Assembly (NCBI GenBank): GCA_934378025.1 | Contig: CAKRPM010000024.1 | Coordinates: 1-10,693 of the forward strand | Length of the DNA stretch: 10,693 nucleotides | Source: an uncultured Eubacteriales bacterium | GTDB taxonomy: Bacteria; Bacillota; Clostridia; Oscillospirales; QAKW01 | Direction: 5' to 3' | In this document: piece by piece, positions 1 through 6,097 of the stretch | How the letters are laid out: every line of letters begins with the position of its first letter | How positions within the stretch are numbered: position 1 is the stretch's first letter | The notes under the pieces: model-generated | Database searches by the model: none | The model's input: only the letters and a program-made list of their open reading frames with translations | What the model was told of the DNA's origin: nothing | Made by a program: the position numbers and the translations under genes

Positions 1-18
1 CCTAAGAGCCCCTTTCAA
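1..18 (-). CDS. rnpA: Possible first codons of rnpA (RNase P protein), cut by the window edge
   Basis: One base after the rpmH stop, the minus strand reads TTG AAA GGG GCT CTT AGG (LKGALR, or MKGALR if TTG initiates). In most bacteria rnpA follows rpmH directly, and many RnpA proteins begin with a few residues and a Leu-Lys/Arg stretch, so this could be its start. The alternative is that AAAGGGG here is only the ribosome binding site of an rnpA start lying outside the window. Six codons cannot decide between these; the call rests mainly on conserved gene order. Confidence 0.3.
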
Positions 19-19
19 G

Positions 20-154
20 TTAGTGCGATAATCTTTTTCTTCCTTTGGCTCTTCTTCTGGCCAAAACTTTTTGTCCGTTAGCGCTCATCATTCTTTTTCT
101 GAAGCCGTGTACCTTGCTTCTTTGTCTTTTCTTGGGTTGATAGGTTCTAACCAT
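20..154 (-). CDS. rpmH: 50S ribosomal protein L34
   Basis: This 44-residue, very basic protein is L34, a component of the large ribosomal subunit that binds 23S rRNA. The translation starts [18 protein letters not shown] and continues through [26 protein letters not shown], matching the family from end to end: the TYQP start, the HGFRxRM core and the RRRxKGRxRL tail are all present, and the length is the usual 44 to 46 residues. An excellent ribosome binding site (AAGGAGG, minus strand of 163-169) lies 8 bases before the ATG. A consensus promoter stands about 70 bases upstream. The gene is in its usual place left of dnaA and reading away from it, but glyS is interposed. Product assignment is essentially certain. 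Confidence 0.97.
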   Translation of the reverse strand: MVRTYQPKKRQRSKVHGFRKRMMSANGQKVLARRRAKGRKRLSH

Positions 155-221
155 TCCCGACACCTCCTTGCTCTTGCCCATCGGACAGACTTGTCCTTGC
201 GCATTTTAGTGAAACATTGTT

Positions 222-250
222 ATTATACGGTGAAAAACCTCTTTTGTCAA
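222..250 (-). promoter_or_regulatory. Consensus sigma-A promoter of rpmH
   Basis: On the minus strand, TTGACA (245-250) and TATAAT (222-227) are separated by exactly 17 bases, a perfect match to the vegetative promoter consensus. Transcription would start near 215, giving a leader of about 60 bases before rpmH. The -35 box lies only 7 bases beyond the glyS stop codon, and no terminator hairpin is visible between glyS and rpmH, so rpmH probably receives both its own transcripts and read-through from glyS. Confidence 0.93.
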
Positions 251-257
251 TAACAAT

Positions 258-1640
258 TTAAAAATTAAAAGATTTGGCAATATAATCCGCCACCTCTTCG
301 ATGGGCATTCTTTCTTGTTTCATACTGTCCCGCTCGCGAACGGTTACGCATCCGTCCTCTTCGCTTTCAAAATCATACGTTACGCAGAACGGCGTTCCGA
401 TTTCGTCCTCACGACGATAACGTTTGCCGATCGAACCGGTATCGTCAAAATCGCAGGGGAATACGGCGCTGAGTTTGTCATATACTTCGGCAGCCTTTTC
501 ACTGAGCTTTTTGGACAACGGCAGTACAGCGGCTTTATACGGTGCCAATGCCGGATGCAGACGCATTACCACGCGTGTGTCATTCTTCTGTGCGTCAATG
601 ACCTCCTCGTCATAAGCCTCCACCAAAAAGGCCAGCAGTACCCGGTCGCAGCCCAAAGAAGGCTCGATGACGTAGGGAACGTATTTTTCATTGCTGACGG
701 GATCCAAATATTCCATTTTCTCCCCCGAATGTTCGGCGTGCTGCGTCAAGTCATAATCGGTTCTGTCCGCAATGCCCCACAACTCGCCGAAACCGAACGG
801 AAACAAAAATTCAATATCCGTAGTGGCGCGGGAATAGAAGGCAAGCTCTTCCTTGCTGTGATCTCTCAAACGCAGATTTTCCGATTTAATGCCCAAGGAC
901 AGCAGGAAATTCTCGCAGTAATCTTTCCAGTATTTAAACCATTCCAAATCCGTGCCCGGTTTGCAGAAAAATTCCATTTCCATTTGCTCAAATTCGCGTG
1001 TACGGAAAATAAAATTGCCCGGTGTAATTTCATTACGGAAAGATTTTCCGATCTGACAAACGCCGAAGGGAATTTTTTTGCGGGTAGTTCTTTGAATATT
1101 CTTAAAATCAACAAATATACCCTGTGCGGTTTCCGGACGCAAATAAACCTCATTTTTCGCGTCCTCCGTTACCCCCTGGAAGGTTTTAAACATCAAATTA
1201 AACTTTCTGACCTCGGTAAAATTGCATTTTCCGCAATTGGGGCAAACAATATTGTGCTCTTTGATGTAATTGAAAATTTCTTCATTGCTCCAGCCGTCTG
1301 CTACTTCGCCGGTGGCATCTTCAATCAGCTTGTCCGCTCTGTGACGTGTTTTACATTCCTTGCAGTCCATCAACGGATCGCTGAAGCCGCCGACATGGCC
1401 GCTGGCCACCCAAACCTCCGGGTTCATCAAAATTGCCGCGTCCAATCCGACGTTATAGCGGGTTTGCGTCACAAATTTTTTCCACCATGCTTTTTTAATA
1501 TTATTTTTCAGTTCTACGCCAAGCGGACCGTAGTCCCATGAATTGGCAAGACCGCCGTAAATTTCACTGCCGGGATATACAAAACCTCTGCCTTTGCAAA
1601 GAGATACAATTTTTTCCATGGTTTTTTCGGTATTTTTCAT
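258..1640 (-). CDS. glyS: Glycyl-tRNA synthetase, single-chain (homodimeric) type
   Basis: This class II aminoacyl-tRNA synthetase charges tRNA-Gly with glycine using ATP in the cytoplasm. The 460-residue protein is the homodimer type, not the alpha/beta GlyQ/GlyS type. Visible features are the N-terminal [14 protein letters not shown] segment (about 17-30), two CxxC pairs (C93/C96 and C133/C136) that probably hold zinc in the insertion, class II motif 2 (FRNEITP through [14 protein letters not shown], 201-225), motif 3 with PSLGCDR (327-333), and an anticodon-binding domain from about residue 355 ([16 protein letters not shown]). The length fits Bacillota relatives (about 460). I chose the ATG at 1640 because AGAGGGG lies 7 bases before it; the longer reading frame up to 1712 runs through the promoter. 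Its position between rpmH and dnaA is unusual. The leader is about 25 bases, too short for the T-box that often controls such genes. Confidence 0.96.
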   Translation of the reverse strand: MKNTEKTMEKIVSLCKGRGFVYPGSEIYGGLANSWDYGPLGVELKNNIKKAWWKKFVTQTRYNVGLDAAILMNPEVWVASGHVGGFSDPLMDCKECKTRHRADKLIEDATGEVADGWSNEEIFNYIKEHNIVCPNCGKCNFTEVRKFNLMFKTFQGVTEDAKNEVYLRPETAQGIFVDFKNIQRTTRKKIPFGVCQIGKSFRNEITPGNFIFRTREFEQMEMEFFCKPGTDLEWFKYWKDYCENFLLSLGIKSENLRLRDHSKEELAFYSRATTDIEFLFPFGFGELWGIADRTDYDLTQHAEHSGEKMEYLDPVSNEKYVPYVIEPSLGCDRVLLAFLVEAYDEEVIDAQKNDTRVVMRLHPALAPYKAAVLPLSKKLSEKAAEVYDKLSAVFPCDFDDTGSIGKRYRREDEIGTPFCVTYDFESEEDGCVTVRERDSMKQERMPIEEVADYIAKSFNF

Positions 1641-1671
1641 TGTTTTGCCCCTCTCATATAGTATGACATTC

Positions 1672-1700
1672 ATTATAATCACTTTTTTTGTGACTGTCAA
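1672..1700 (-). promoter_or_regulatory. Consensus sigma-A promoter of glyS, with a dyad in the spacer
   Basis: The minus strand has TTGACA (1695-1700) and TATAAT (1672-1677) spaced by 17 bases, a perfect consensus promoter. Transcription would start near 1665, about 25 bases before the glyS ATG. The spacer contains TCAC-A7-GTGA, a small inverted repeat centred between the two boxes, which could be an operator or could be chance. The promoter is back to back with that of dnaA. Confidence 0.92.
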
Positions 1701-1704
1701 CGAA

Positions 1705-1713
1705 TTTTCCACA
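1705..1713 (+). promoter_or_regulatory. DnaA box between the glyS and dnaA promoters
   Basis: TTTTCCACA differs from the consensus TTATCCACA at one base. It lies 5 bases beyond the glyS -35 box and 16 bases before the dnaA -35 box. Autoregulation of dnaA through boxes near its promoter is well known in other bacteria; here the same site could affect glyS as well. It is the only good box I see in this spacer. Confidence 0.65.
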
Positions 1714-1729
1714 TTTATCTATTTAAATG

Positions 1730-1758
1730 TTGATTTCTTTATTTACTTATGTTATACT
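1730..1758 (+). promoter_or_regulatory. Probable dnaA promoter
   Basis: TTGATT (1730-1735) and TATACT (1753-1758), separated by 17 bases, match the sigma-A boxes at 4/6 and 5/6. Transcription would start near 1765, about 40 bases before the TTG start. A second TATAAT at 1776-1781 has no matching -35 box. The tract around 1762-1783 is almost pure A/T and nearly palindromic, which could help melting. Confidence 0.75.
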
Positions 1759-1804
1759 TAACTATATATTAAATATATAATAGAAAAGAAAAGGAGGAAT
1801 CATT

Positions 1805-3160
1805 TTGCAATCTTTTACGGATGTTTGGGATAAAGCGCTGACACTTATCAAACCGCAAGTTACAAGCGTATCCTTTGACAGCTGGATTAAACTTTTAAAA
1901 CCGGTTAAGATGGAAAACAACGTGGCCTATTTTTATGTACGCACGCTTTTCCAAAAAGGCACGGTTATGAATAATTTTGCAAAAATCATCGAAAATGCGC
2001 TTACGGAAACCATGGGTTTTGAAATCCGTTTTGAGATCATTACGGAAAATGACGCACCCCCCAGAATCATTGAGCAGGCCAAAAAACGAGAAGAAAAATT
2101 TAACGAGGTTTTGGACAAAACCGAAGAATATATTATCTCTCCCAGCCAAAAGCTGACGTTTGAAAACTTTATTGTCGGTAATGAAAATAAATTCGCTCAT
2201 GCTGCGGCGCTGGCTGTGGCCAACAATCCCGGTTTTGCCTATAACCCCTTGTTTATTTACGGAAGAAGCGGGCTGGGAAAAACCCACTTGATGTGCGCGA
2301 TTGCCAATGAAATTCGCAAAAATGATCCGAAAAAAGTCATTCTTTATACAAAATGCGAAGATTTCGGAAATGAATTGGTGGAGGCTCTGCAAAAGGGCAA
2401 AATGATCGAATTTCGGAAAAAATACCGCTATGTGGACGCATTTTTGGTGGATGACGTTCAGTTTATTGCGGGCAAAGAGCAGATGCAGGAGGAATTTTTC
2501 CACACCTTTGAAACGCTGCACGAAGCCAATAAACAGATTATCTTAACGTCGGATCGTCCGCCGATTGAAATGCTGACCTTGGCGGAACGGCTGAAAAACC
2601 GTTTTATGATGGGTTTGATGGCCGATATTCAACCGCCGGAATTTGAAACAAGATGCGCCATTATCAAAACCAAAGCGGCCGCCTTAAATTTGGATCTTTC
2701 CAATGACATTGTTGAATTTGTTGCGAAGAAACTACACACCAATGTCAGAGAGTTGGAGGGCGCCATCAATAAAATCAAGGCCTTTAAAATGCTGAACAAC
2801 GAAAAGCCGTCGCTGACCACCGCGCAGCTTGCCATCAATGCGGTTATTTCGGAAAATATGCCGACGGCCGTCAATGTGGATTTGATTGTCGACAACGTGG
2901 CGCGGTATTACAATTTACCGGTAGACGATATGAAGAGCAAGAAGAGAAATGCCGGAATTGTCAATGCCCGACAGATTTCCATGTACATAGCCAAACAGAT
3001 GACCGACCTTTCTTTGGAGGAAATCGGCGAGTCTTTCGGCGGAAAAGATCATTCCACGGTTTTGTATGCCGTCAATAAAATCGAAAAAATGGCCAATCGC
3101 GATCCCAAGCTTGCACAAGACATTAACGACTTGAAAGAAAATATCAAAAAATCGTTTTAG
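1805..3160 (+). CDS. dnaA: Chromosomal replication initiator DnaA (TTG start)
   Basis: DnaA binds DnaA boxes at oriC, forms an ATP-dependent filament, opens the duplex and helps load the replicative helicase. The 451-residue protein has all four domains: N-terminal interaction domain (about 1-75), a short charged linker (about 85-112), the AAA+ domain and the C-terminal DNA-binding domain. Visible motifs are Walker A GRSGLGKT (153-160), Walker B FLVDDVQF (213-220), sensor-1 TSDRPP (248-253), the arginine-finger segment ERLKNRF (R266), the NVRELEGA sensor-2 helix (R315) and the DnaA signature GGKDHSTVLYA (412-422). Length is typical (about 445-455). The start is TTG: AGGAGG at 1792-1797 sits 7 bases before it, no in-frame ATG competes, and the reading MQSFTDVWDKAL fits family N-termini. 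The usual Trp in the WGL motif after the arginine finger is Met269. Confidence 0.98.
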   Translation: MQSFTDVWDKALTLIKPQVTSVSFDSWIKLLKPVKMENNVAYFYVRTLFQKGTVMNNFAKIIENALTETMGFEIRFEIITENDAPPRIIEQAKKREEKFNEVLDKTEEYIISPSQKLTFENFIVGNENKFAHAAALAVANNPGFAYNPLFIYGRSGLGKTHLMCAIANEIRKNDPKKVILYTKCEDFGNELVEALQKGKMIEFRKKYRYVDAFLVDDVQFIAGKEQMQEEFFHTFETLHEANKQIILTSDRPPIEMLTLAERLKNRFMMGLMADIQPPEFETRCAIIKTKAAALNLDLSNDIVEFVAKKLHTNVRELEGAINKIKAFKMLNNEKPSLTTAQLAINAVISENMPTAVNVDLIVDNVARYYNLPVDDMKSKKRNAGIVNARQISMYIAKQMTDLSLEEIGESFGGKDHSTVLYAVNKIEKMANRDPKLAQDINDLKENIKKSF

Positions 3161-3180
3161 TTTTCCGAAAAGTTTTTCTT

Positions 3181-3285
3181 TTATTCACATCACTTTTCCA
3201 CGGTTTTCACAAAATGAAATTTGTTTTTAATAGCTCTGTGGAAAAGAAAATTCTTGTCCACAGGATTATCAAGGACTTGTACACA
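3181..3285. repeat. Cluster of DnaA boxes in oriC
   Basis: Six 9-mers resemble TTATNCACA. TTATTCACA (3181-3189, +) is a full match. TTTTCCACG (3194-3202, +) and GTTTTCACA (3203-3211, +) abut each other and have two mismatches each. TTTTCCACA (3237-3245, minus strand), TTGTCCACA (3254-3262, +) and TTGTACACA (3277-3285, +) have one mismatch each, always at position 3. All but one point toward the unwinding site on the right. A seventh box at 3329-3337 belongs to the unwinding element and is listed with it. Confidence 0.8.
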
Positions 3286-3328
3286 CCGATTTTTGTCGCA
3301 GTTATGGGAAAAGGAGCGGTTTTAAACG

Positions 3329-3367
3329 CTTTCCACACCCCCTAATAGTACTACGACTATAAAAAAA
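3329..3367 (+). other. Putative basal unwinding element: DnaA box, C-rich step, DnaA-trios, A-run
   Basis: A DnaA-like 9-mer CTTTCCACA (3329-3337) is followed directly by a run of five C (3338-3342) and then by six triplets, 3342-3359: CTA, ATA, GTA, CTA, CGA, CTA. On the complementary strand these read 3'-GAT-5' or one base away, the DnaA-trio pattern (3'-[G/A]A[T/C]-5') described for Bacillus subtilis, where DnaA binds a single strand at the melting site. A seven-base A-run (3361-3367) follows. Order, spacing and place before dnaN all match. Three of the six triplets are exact CTA. Melting at this site is inferred, not shown. Confidence 0.75.
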
Positions 3368-3396
3368 GTATTCTCATGAAAGGAAGAATGAACAAG

Positions 3397-4518
3397 ATGA
3401 AATTTTCCTGCAATAAGGCACTGCTGAATGAAGCGGTTGCCGTTGTACAAAGAGCAGCGGCGGTAAAAAGCTCGCTGAGTGCACTGGAAGGTATTTTAAT
3501 CGAAACCAAAAACGACACGATCACCTTTACCGCATACGATTTGGACATCGGTGTTGTTTACAGTATCGAGGGAACGGTAGATGTTGAGGGAAGCATCGTT
3601 TTGCCCTGCAGACTGTTCGGGGAAATCGTGCGCAAATTACCGGAAGAAACCGTAAAAATTTCAACCGATGAAAAATTTCTGACTAATATTTCCAGCGGCA
3701 GTGTAAAATTCACCATTTTAGGACTTTCCGCCATGGAATATCCGGAACTGCCGACGATTATCGAAGGGGACGAGCTGACTCTGGAAAACAAGCCCTTTAA
3801 GAATTTGTTAAAACAAACGGTTTTTGCGGCGGCGGAAAGCGACGAGCGGCCGATTTTACAGGGAATTTTATTTGATATCGAACCGGAAAATAAAAATATT
3901 TGCGCAGTCGCGGTGGACGGCGTTCGCCTGGCCATTCGCAAAGAAAAAATCGTGGATTTTTACGGAAAAAACGTGCAATTTGTCATTCCGAAAAAAACCG
4001 TCAATGAAATTTTGAAAAATCTTCCCGAACAGGAAGACTTGCAAATTAAAATTTCCATTTCGCACAAGCATTTAATTTTTAATATCGGCGATAAAAAAAT
4101 CATTTCCAGACGCCTGGAGGGCGAATTTTTAAATTATAAAAACGCCATTCCCGGCCAATGCGCTTTTTCATTGATTGTTGAAAAGAAAAAGCTTGCCTCT
4201 TCGATTGAGCGGGCGGCGCTTTTGGTCAGTCCGACCGTGCGGATTCCCATTCACTGCACATTTGACTATAATATGATTAAAATTTCAAGCGCCACCAATA
4301 TGGGAAAATTCTATGATGAATTTGAAATCGAGCCGTTTCATCAAACGTTGGAAATCGGATTCAATCATAAATATATGTTGGACGCTCTTGCCGCTTGTGA
4401 AGAGGAAACCGTGAAAATCGAACTGAATAATTCCAAAACTCCCATCGTATTAAAATCGCCGGAAAATGATCATTTTATTTTCTTGGTATTGCCGATGCGC
4501 CTTTCCAACGATGATTAA
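3397..4518 (+). CDS. dnaN: DNA polymerase III beta subunit (sliding clamp)
   Basis: DnaN forms the ring-shaped dimer that encircles DNA and tethers polymerase III and many repair proteins to it. The 373-residue product has the expected three similar domains (about 1-120, 125-245, 250-373). Recognisable segments are MKFSCNKALLNEAV at the start, AMEYPELP (near 115), RPILQGILFDI at the start of the second domain, the VDGVRLA segment, and the C-terminal LVLPMRL, which forms part of the partner-binding pocket. Two earlier in-frame ATGs exist (3376, 3388), but AAAGGAAG at 3379-3386 is at the right distance only for the ATG at 3397, and MKF is the usual family start. The stop codon overlaps the start of yaaA (ATGATTAA). 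Confidence 0.97.
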   Translation: MKFSCNKALLNEAVAVVQRAAAVKSSLSALEGILIETKNDTITFTAYDLDIGVVYSIEGTVDVEGSIVLPCRLFGEIVRKLPEETVKISTDEKFLTNISSGSVKFTILGLSAMEYPELPTIIEGDELTLENKPFKNLLKQTVFAAAESDERPILQGILFDIEPENKNICAVAVDGVRLAIRKEKIVDFYGKNVQFVIPKKTVNEILKNLPEQEDLQIKISISHKHLIFNIGDKKIISRRLEGEFLNYKNAIPGQCAFSLIVEKKKLASSIERAALLVSPTVRIPIHCTFDYNMIKISSATNMGKFYDEFEIEPFHQTLEIGFNHKYMLDALAACEEETVKIELNNSKTPIVLKSPENDHFIFLVLPMRLSNDD

Positions 4519-4726
4519 AGTAAATATTTATACCGAAAAAATCAAGCTGAAAGAAGCCTTAAAATTTTCCGGTGCAACGGAAAGCGGCGGTGCGGGAAAA
4601 GAAGCGGTGGAAATGGGAGAAGTTTTCGTAAACGGAGAAATATGCACCGTTCCCGGCAAAAAGCTTTCACAAGGAGATGTTTTCCGTTTTAACGGAGAAG
4701 ATTATTTGATCTGTCATGAAAATTAA
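4511..4726 (+). CDS. yaaA: S4-domain RNA-binding protein YaaA (RlbA-like)
   Basis: This small protein (71 residues, the same length as B. subtilis YaaA) consists of one S4 RNA-binding domain: IKLKEALKFSGATESGG (about 9-25), then EAVEMGEVFVNGEICTVPGKKLSQGD (about 30-55), with the conserved VNGE turn and GxKL...GD end. The family in this locus has been linked to assembly of the large ribosomal subunit; its RNA target cannot be read from the sequence. I use the ATG at 4511. It overlaps the end of dnaN by 8 bases and has no Shine-Dalgarno sequence, so it is probably translated by ribosomes finishing dnaN. The longer reading frame from 4466 adds 15 unrelated residues inside dnaN. Its end overlaps recF by 11 bases. 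Confidence 0.92.
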   Translation: MIKVNIYTEKIKLKEALKFSGATESGGAGKEAVEMGEVFVNGEICTVPGKKLSQGDVFRFNGEDYLICHEN

Positions 4727-5822
4727 AACGGTTTCTTTTCTGAATTTCAGAAATATTGAGGATTTAACGCTGACATTTTCCGACGGCGTGTGGATCATTG
4801 CCGGAGAAAATGCACAGGGAAAAACCAATATTTTGGAGGGCATTTGGTATTTATCATCTCTGCACTCTTTTCGGGCGGCCAAAGACGATCAATTGATTCG
4901 ATACGGACAGAAGAATGCAAAAATTTCTTTAATTTTCGAAGAAAATGAACGTCAAAGAGAAATGACGGTAGACTTTTTTGCCGGAAAAGGAAAGAAGATT
5001 TATGCAGACGGCAGGCTTCTGCAGAAAAGCAGAGAAGCCCTCGGCCTATTTAAAAGCGTGATTTTCACACCGGATCATTTGATGATGATTAAAGGCAGTC
5101 CGAACAATCGGCGGGAATTTTTGGACGTGGCGATTTGCGCGCTCAGTACAAAATATACCGAGTATCTTTTGCATTATGCAAAAGCACTGAAAAATCGAAA
5201 TCGCGTTTTGAAAGAAGTACCGGAATGTCCCTCCCTGATTTCAACGCTCCCGGTTTGGGAAGAAATGTTGGCGCGGTACGGCAGCTTTATCGCTTTTACA
5301 AGACAGCAGTATGTGTTGAAATTGGAAGCGGCCGCTCAAAAAATTTACGAGGAAATTTCCGGCGGTCGGGAAAAAATCAAGCTGATTTATTTGAATGCTT
5401 TTTCAAAAGATGCGATCGATGAAGAAACGTATTTTAAAAAAATGATCGAACGCTTTGAAAAAAGCAGAGAAAAAGATTTGGAACGCAAAAGCACCTCTTT
5501 CGGCGTGCATAAAGATGATTTATTGTTATTGATCGGCGGGAAGAGTGCAAAGTTTTTCGCTTCTCAAGGACAAATACGAAGTTTAACGCTTTCTTTAAAG
5601 CTGGCGGAAGCGCAATATACCGAAGAACAGGAAGGAAAAAAACCGATCATTTTACTGGATGATATTTTTTCCGAGCTGGACGAAAATCGGCAAAAATTTA
5701 TCATGGAGCATACGCTGGACAACCAGTGTATTGTAACCACATGTGAACCGGAAAAACTGAAAAGCATCAGTCAAAATATTATTTTTATTGAAAACGGGGG
5801 AAGAAAATGTATCTCCACATAG
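4716..5822 (+). CDS. recF: DNA replication and repair protein RecF
   Basis: RecF is an SMC-like ATPase that, with RecO and RecR, helps RecA load at single-strand gaps and restart stalled forks. The 368-residue protein has the N-terminal FLNFRN motif (8-13), Walker A GENAQGKT (30-37), the SPNNRREFLD segment (128-137), the ABC-type signature FASQGQIRSLTLSLKLAEA (281-299), Walker B IILLDDIFSELD (311-322) with the D-loop, and a C-terminal CIVTTCEP segment. The second Gln of the common GQQR signature is Ile here. Length is typical (about 360-375). No Shine-Dalgarno sequence lies at a working distance from the ATG, and the start overlaps yaaA by 11 bases, which suggests translational coupling. The stop overlaps the remB start by 16 bases. 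Confidence 0.97.
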   Translation: MKIKTVSFLNFRNIEDLTLTFSDGVWIIAGENAQGKTNILEGIWYLSSLHSFRAAKDDQLIRYGQKNAKISLIFEENERQREMTVDFFAGKGKKIYADGRLLQKSREALGLFKSVIFTPDHLMMIKGSPNNRREFLDVAICALSTKYTEYLLHYAKALKNRNRVLKEVPECPSLISTLPVWEEMLARYGSFIAFTRQQYVLKLEAAAQKIYEEISGGREKIKLIYLNAFSKDAIDEETYFKKMIERFEKSREKDLERKSTSFGVHKDDLLLLIGGKSAKFFASQGQIRSLTLSLKLAEAQYTEEQEGKKPIILLDDIFSELDENRQKFIMEHTLDNQCIVTTCEPEKLKSISQNIIFIENGGRKCIST

Positions 5823-6097
5823 GTCAAGGTGCCGTATTGTATGATAAAGAAATCATCGGTATTTTTGATTTGGATAAAACCACGGTTTCAAAGAAAACAC
5901 GTAGTTTTTTAAATGAAAAAGAGAAAAGCGGCAAAACCCGATATATCGGAACCGATTTACCGCAAAGCTTTATTATTACACAGCAAGAGGACCGCGAGCA
6001 AATTTTTATCACACAAACAGCAGGGATCACCTTGAAAAAACGTATGAAACAAATACATGAGCAGGAGGAATATCATGGCACAGCAACACGCGTATGA
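5807..6097 (+). CDS. remB: RemB/YaaB-like DUF370 protein (extracellular matrix regulator family)
   Basis: The 96-residue protein matches the DUF370 family found between recF and gyrB in many Bacillota (YaaB/RemB of B. subtilis, about 81 residues). It begins [26 protein letters not shown], with the typical HIG and IIGIFD segments, and has SFIIT and TLKKR at about 54-58 and 75-79. The related RemA is a DNA-binding activator of biofilm matrix and osmoprotection genes; the role of RemB is less clear, and regulation by this copy is inference. The last 15 or so residues after LKKRMKQ extend past the usual end and overlap gyrB by 23 bases, so this tail carries the gyrB ribosome binding site in its coding sequence. 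A G-run (5796-5800) 6 bases before the ATG is a weak ribosome binding site. Confidence 0.88.
   Translation: MYLHIGQGAVLYDKEIIGIFDLDKTTVSKKTRSFLNEKEKSGKTRYIGTDLPQSFIITQQEDREQIFITQTAGITLKKRMKQIHEQEEYHGTATRV

Larger units (their letters stand above)
3161..3396 (+). other. oriC: Chromosomal replication origin (oriC), dnaA-dnaN intergenic part
   Basis: This 236-base non-coding gap carries a cluster of DnaA-box-like 9-mers, a C-rich step, a DnaA-trio-like element and an A/T-rich run, in the order known for the unwinding region of Bacillota origins. Genes on both sides point away from this locus. No clear terminator follows dnaA. The only -10-like sequence before dnaN (TATAAA, 3358-3363) lies inside the trio region and lacks a -35 partner, so dnaN may be transcribed mainly from the dnaA promoter. 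Assignment is from sequence and gene order; no functional data can be seen. Confidence 0.88.

Noticed and set aside
183..196. Small hairpin GGACA-N4-TGTCC in the rpmH leader
   Set aside because: Five base pairs with no T-run and no recognised regulator of L34 of this form; too small to call a regulatory element.
90..204. A 38-codon frame starting in the rpmH leader and overlapping rpmH in another phase
   Set aside because: No ribosome binding site precedes its ATG, and the basic composition follows from the out-of-phase reading of rpmH.
71..253. A 60-codon open frame on the plus strand at the left end
   Set aside because: It is antisense to rpmH and its promoter; rpmH on the minus strand explains the sequence fully.
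315..1541. A 408-codon open frame on the plus strand opposite glyS
   Set aside because: It lies wholly within glyS on the other strand, has no ribosome binding site before its ATG, and its product resembles no family I know. It is a shadow of the glyS codon pattern.
1641..1712. Longer glyS N-terminus starting at 1712
   Set aside because: The extra 24 codons run through the -35 and -10 boxes, and the ribosome binding site is placed for the ATG at 1640.
4466..4510. yaaA start at 4466
   Set aside because: The extra 15 residues are out-of-frame dnaN sequence; the start at 4511 gives the 71-residue length of known YaaA.
6057..6074. gyrB start at the upstream in-frame ATG
   Set aside because: It would put the AGGAGG ribosome binding site inside the gene and add six residues (MSRRNI) coded mainly by that site.
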